A DNA stretch of 6,141 bases from Elusimicrobiota bacterium (GTDB taxonomy: Bacteria; Elusimicrobiota; Elusimicrobia; Elusimicrobiales; UBA9959), in assembly GCA_003500765.1 (NCBI GenBank), contig DNQL01000307.1, positions 1-6,141 on the forward strand. Direction: 5' to 3'. The notes below the pieces were generated by a model. The model ran no database searches and was not told the origin of the DNA. It worked only from the letters and a program-made list of their open reading frames with translations. The position numbers were made by a program, and so were the translations under genes. The first letter of the stretch is position 1; each line of letters starts with the position of its first letter. Below, in pieces: positions 5,631-6,141 of the stretch.

Positions 5631-6141
5631 TCAGTACCCCAGCTGCTCGTTGACCAGGAGGACCTCGATGTCGCTGGCCAGCGGGCGCTTCCAGAGCAGC
5701 GTCACGGCGTTGCAGATGCGCGAAGGGGAGGAGCAGTCCACGCAGCGGCCGGCCTTCACGCAGGGGTTGTCCTTTTTGAGGCGGATATTGTTGGCTATCG
5801 CGGCGATATCGCGCGCGCGGCGCAGCCCGTCGGCCTCGTCGCGGGACAATTTGTTGACCCCGGCGATCAGGACTATCTTCCGCGGCCCGTATATGACGGC
5901 GGCTCCCCGGTTGCCGTAGGCGTCGAGGAACACCAGTTTCCCGTCCATGGTCACGGCCTGGGGGGAGGCGAAATAGAGGTCGGAGGCCTGCGCGCGGAGC
6001 CAGACGGAGCGGCGCTCCTCCGGCGTCATGCCGGGCGCGTGCGTCACTATCTCCTTGCCGGCCGCCCGCAGTTTTTCCACCAGGCCCAGGTCCCTGGAGG
6101 TCATGCTGCCGCCCATGCCGGCCGAGGCCCCGGGCAGGGCG
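5631..6141 (-). CDS. LUD-domain protein (LutC/YkgG-related), N-terminally truncated by window edge
   Basis: Cytosolic protein of the LUD family, which includes the lactate-utilisation proteins LutB/LutC; the role of stand-alone members is not settled. The frame stays open through the window edge (eight more whole codons beyond the ATG at 6116), and the GGSMTS block that normally lies about 60 residues into these proteins sits right at that ATG. The gene therefore starts outside, with an expected full length near 210-220. Numbering from that Met: GGSMT at 2-6, LTPEER-like MTPEERR at 30-36, SDLYFASPQAVTMDGKLV at 45-62 (family pattern ADVYLTGTNAITEDG), DAYGNRGAAVIYGPRKIVLIAGVNK at 65-89, split here only by description, and a cysteine cluster C119-x5-C125-x2-C128-x6-C135. 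The cluster could bind a metal or Fe-S centre; this is inference. No lutA, lutB or lactate permease is visible next to it. Confidence 0.85.
   Translation of the reverse strand, partial: ALPGASAGMGGSMTSRDLGLVEKLRAAGKEIVTHAPGMTPEERRSVWLRAQASDLYFASPQAVTMDGKLVFLDAYGNRGAAVIYGPRKIVLIAGVNKLSRDEADGLRRARDIAAIANNIRLKKDNPCVKAGRCVDCSSPSRICNAVTLLWKRPLASDIEVLLVNEQLGY

Noticed and set aside
5560..5919. Plus-strand 119-codon frame starting in the terminator
   Set aside because: Its start lies in the terminator hairpin and the rest is antisense to the LUD gene, with no plausible protein motifs.
6114..6116. ATG as true start of the LUD protein
   Set aside because: The GGSMTS motif is internal in this family and the upstream codons remain open and similar (ASAGMGGSMT against VGVGGSMT), so the gene continues past the window.

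Overview
The window is GC-rich bacterial chromosomal DNA carrying five protein-coding genes, two of them cut by the window edges. I see no RNA genes, insertion sequences, CRISPR arrays or phage genes. Three of the five products begin with clear Sec signal peptides that suit a Gram-negative-type envelope. Isoleucine is often written ATA despite the high GC (13 of 16 Ile codons in the first gene), which is unusual and may help place the genome. Together with the unfamiliar small secreted protein, this suggests an uncultured lineage, perhaps of Elusimicrobiota type, but that placement is a weak inference.

Layout: (1) 1-1059, plus strand, the C-terminal ~350 residues of a phosphopentomutase (DeoB family), ending at a strong intrinsic terminator (1076-1113). 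(2) 1123-2268, minus strand, a secreted putative glycoside hydrolase of the DUF4015 type. (3) 2293-4776, plus strand, a secreted type I pullulanase with CBM41, N2-like, CBM48 and GH13 domains and a full catalytic set. Genes 2 and 3 diverge from a 24-bp AT-rich gap. Each has a -10-like hexamer so close to its ATG that both transcripts look leaderless. (4) 4878-5543, plus strand, a small exported alpha-helical protein of unknown function with 11-residue (hendecad) repeats and regularly placed Trp; it has a strong Shine-Dalgarno and its own likely promoter. (5) 5631-6141, minus strand, a LUD-domain protein (LutC/YkgG-related) with a four-cysteine cluster, cut at its N terminus by the window edge. 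A bidirectional terminator (5563-5593) separates genes 4 and 5.

Functionally, the divergent pair 2/3 looks like an export-targeted polysaccharide module: the pullulanase debranches alpha-1,6 linkages in glycogen, starch or pullulan, and the neighbour may act on a related glycan. Phosphopentomutase (pentose phosphate salvage from nucleosides) and the LUD protein are cytosolic and not obviously linked to it. The most notable points are the overlapping divergent leaderless promoters, the hendecad protein, the Ser-for-Thr nucleophile and enlarged cap in the DeoB homologue, and the ATA codon bias.
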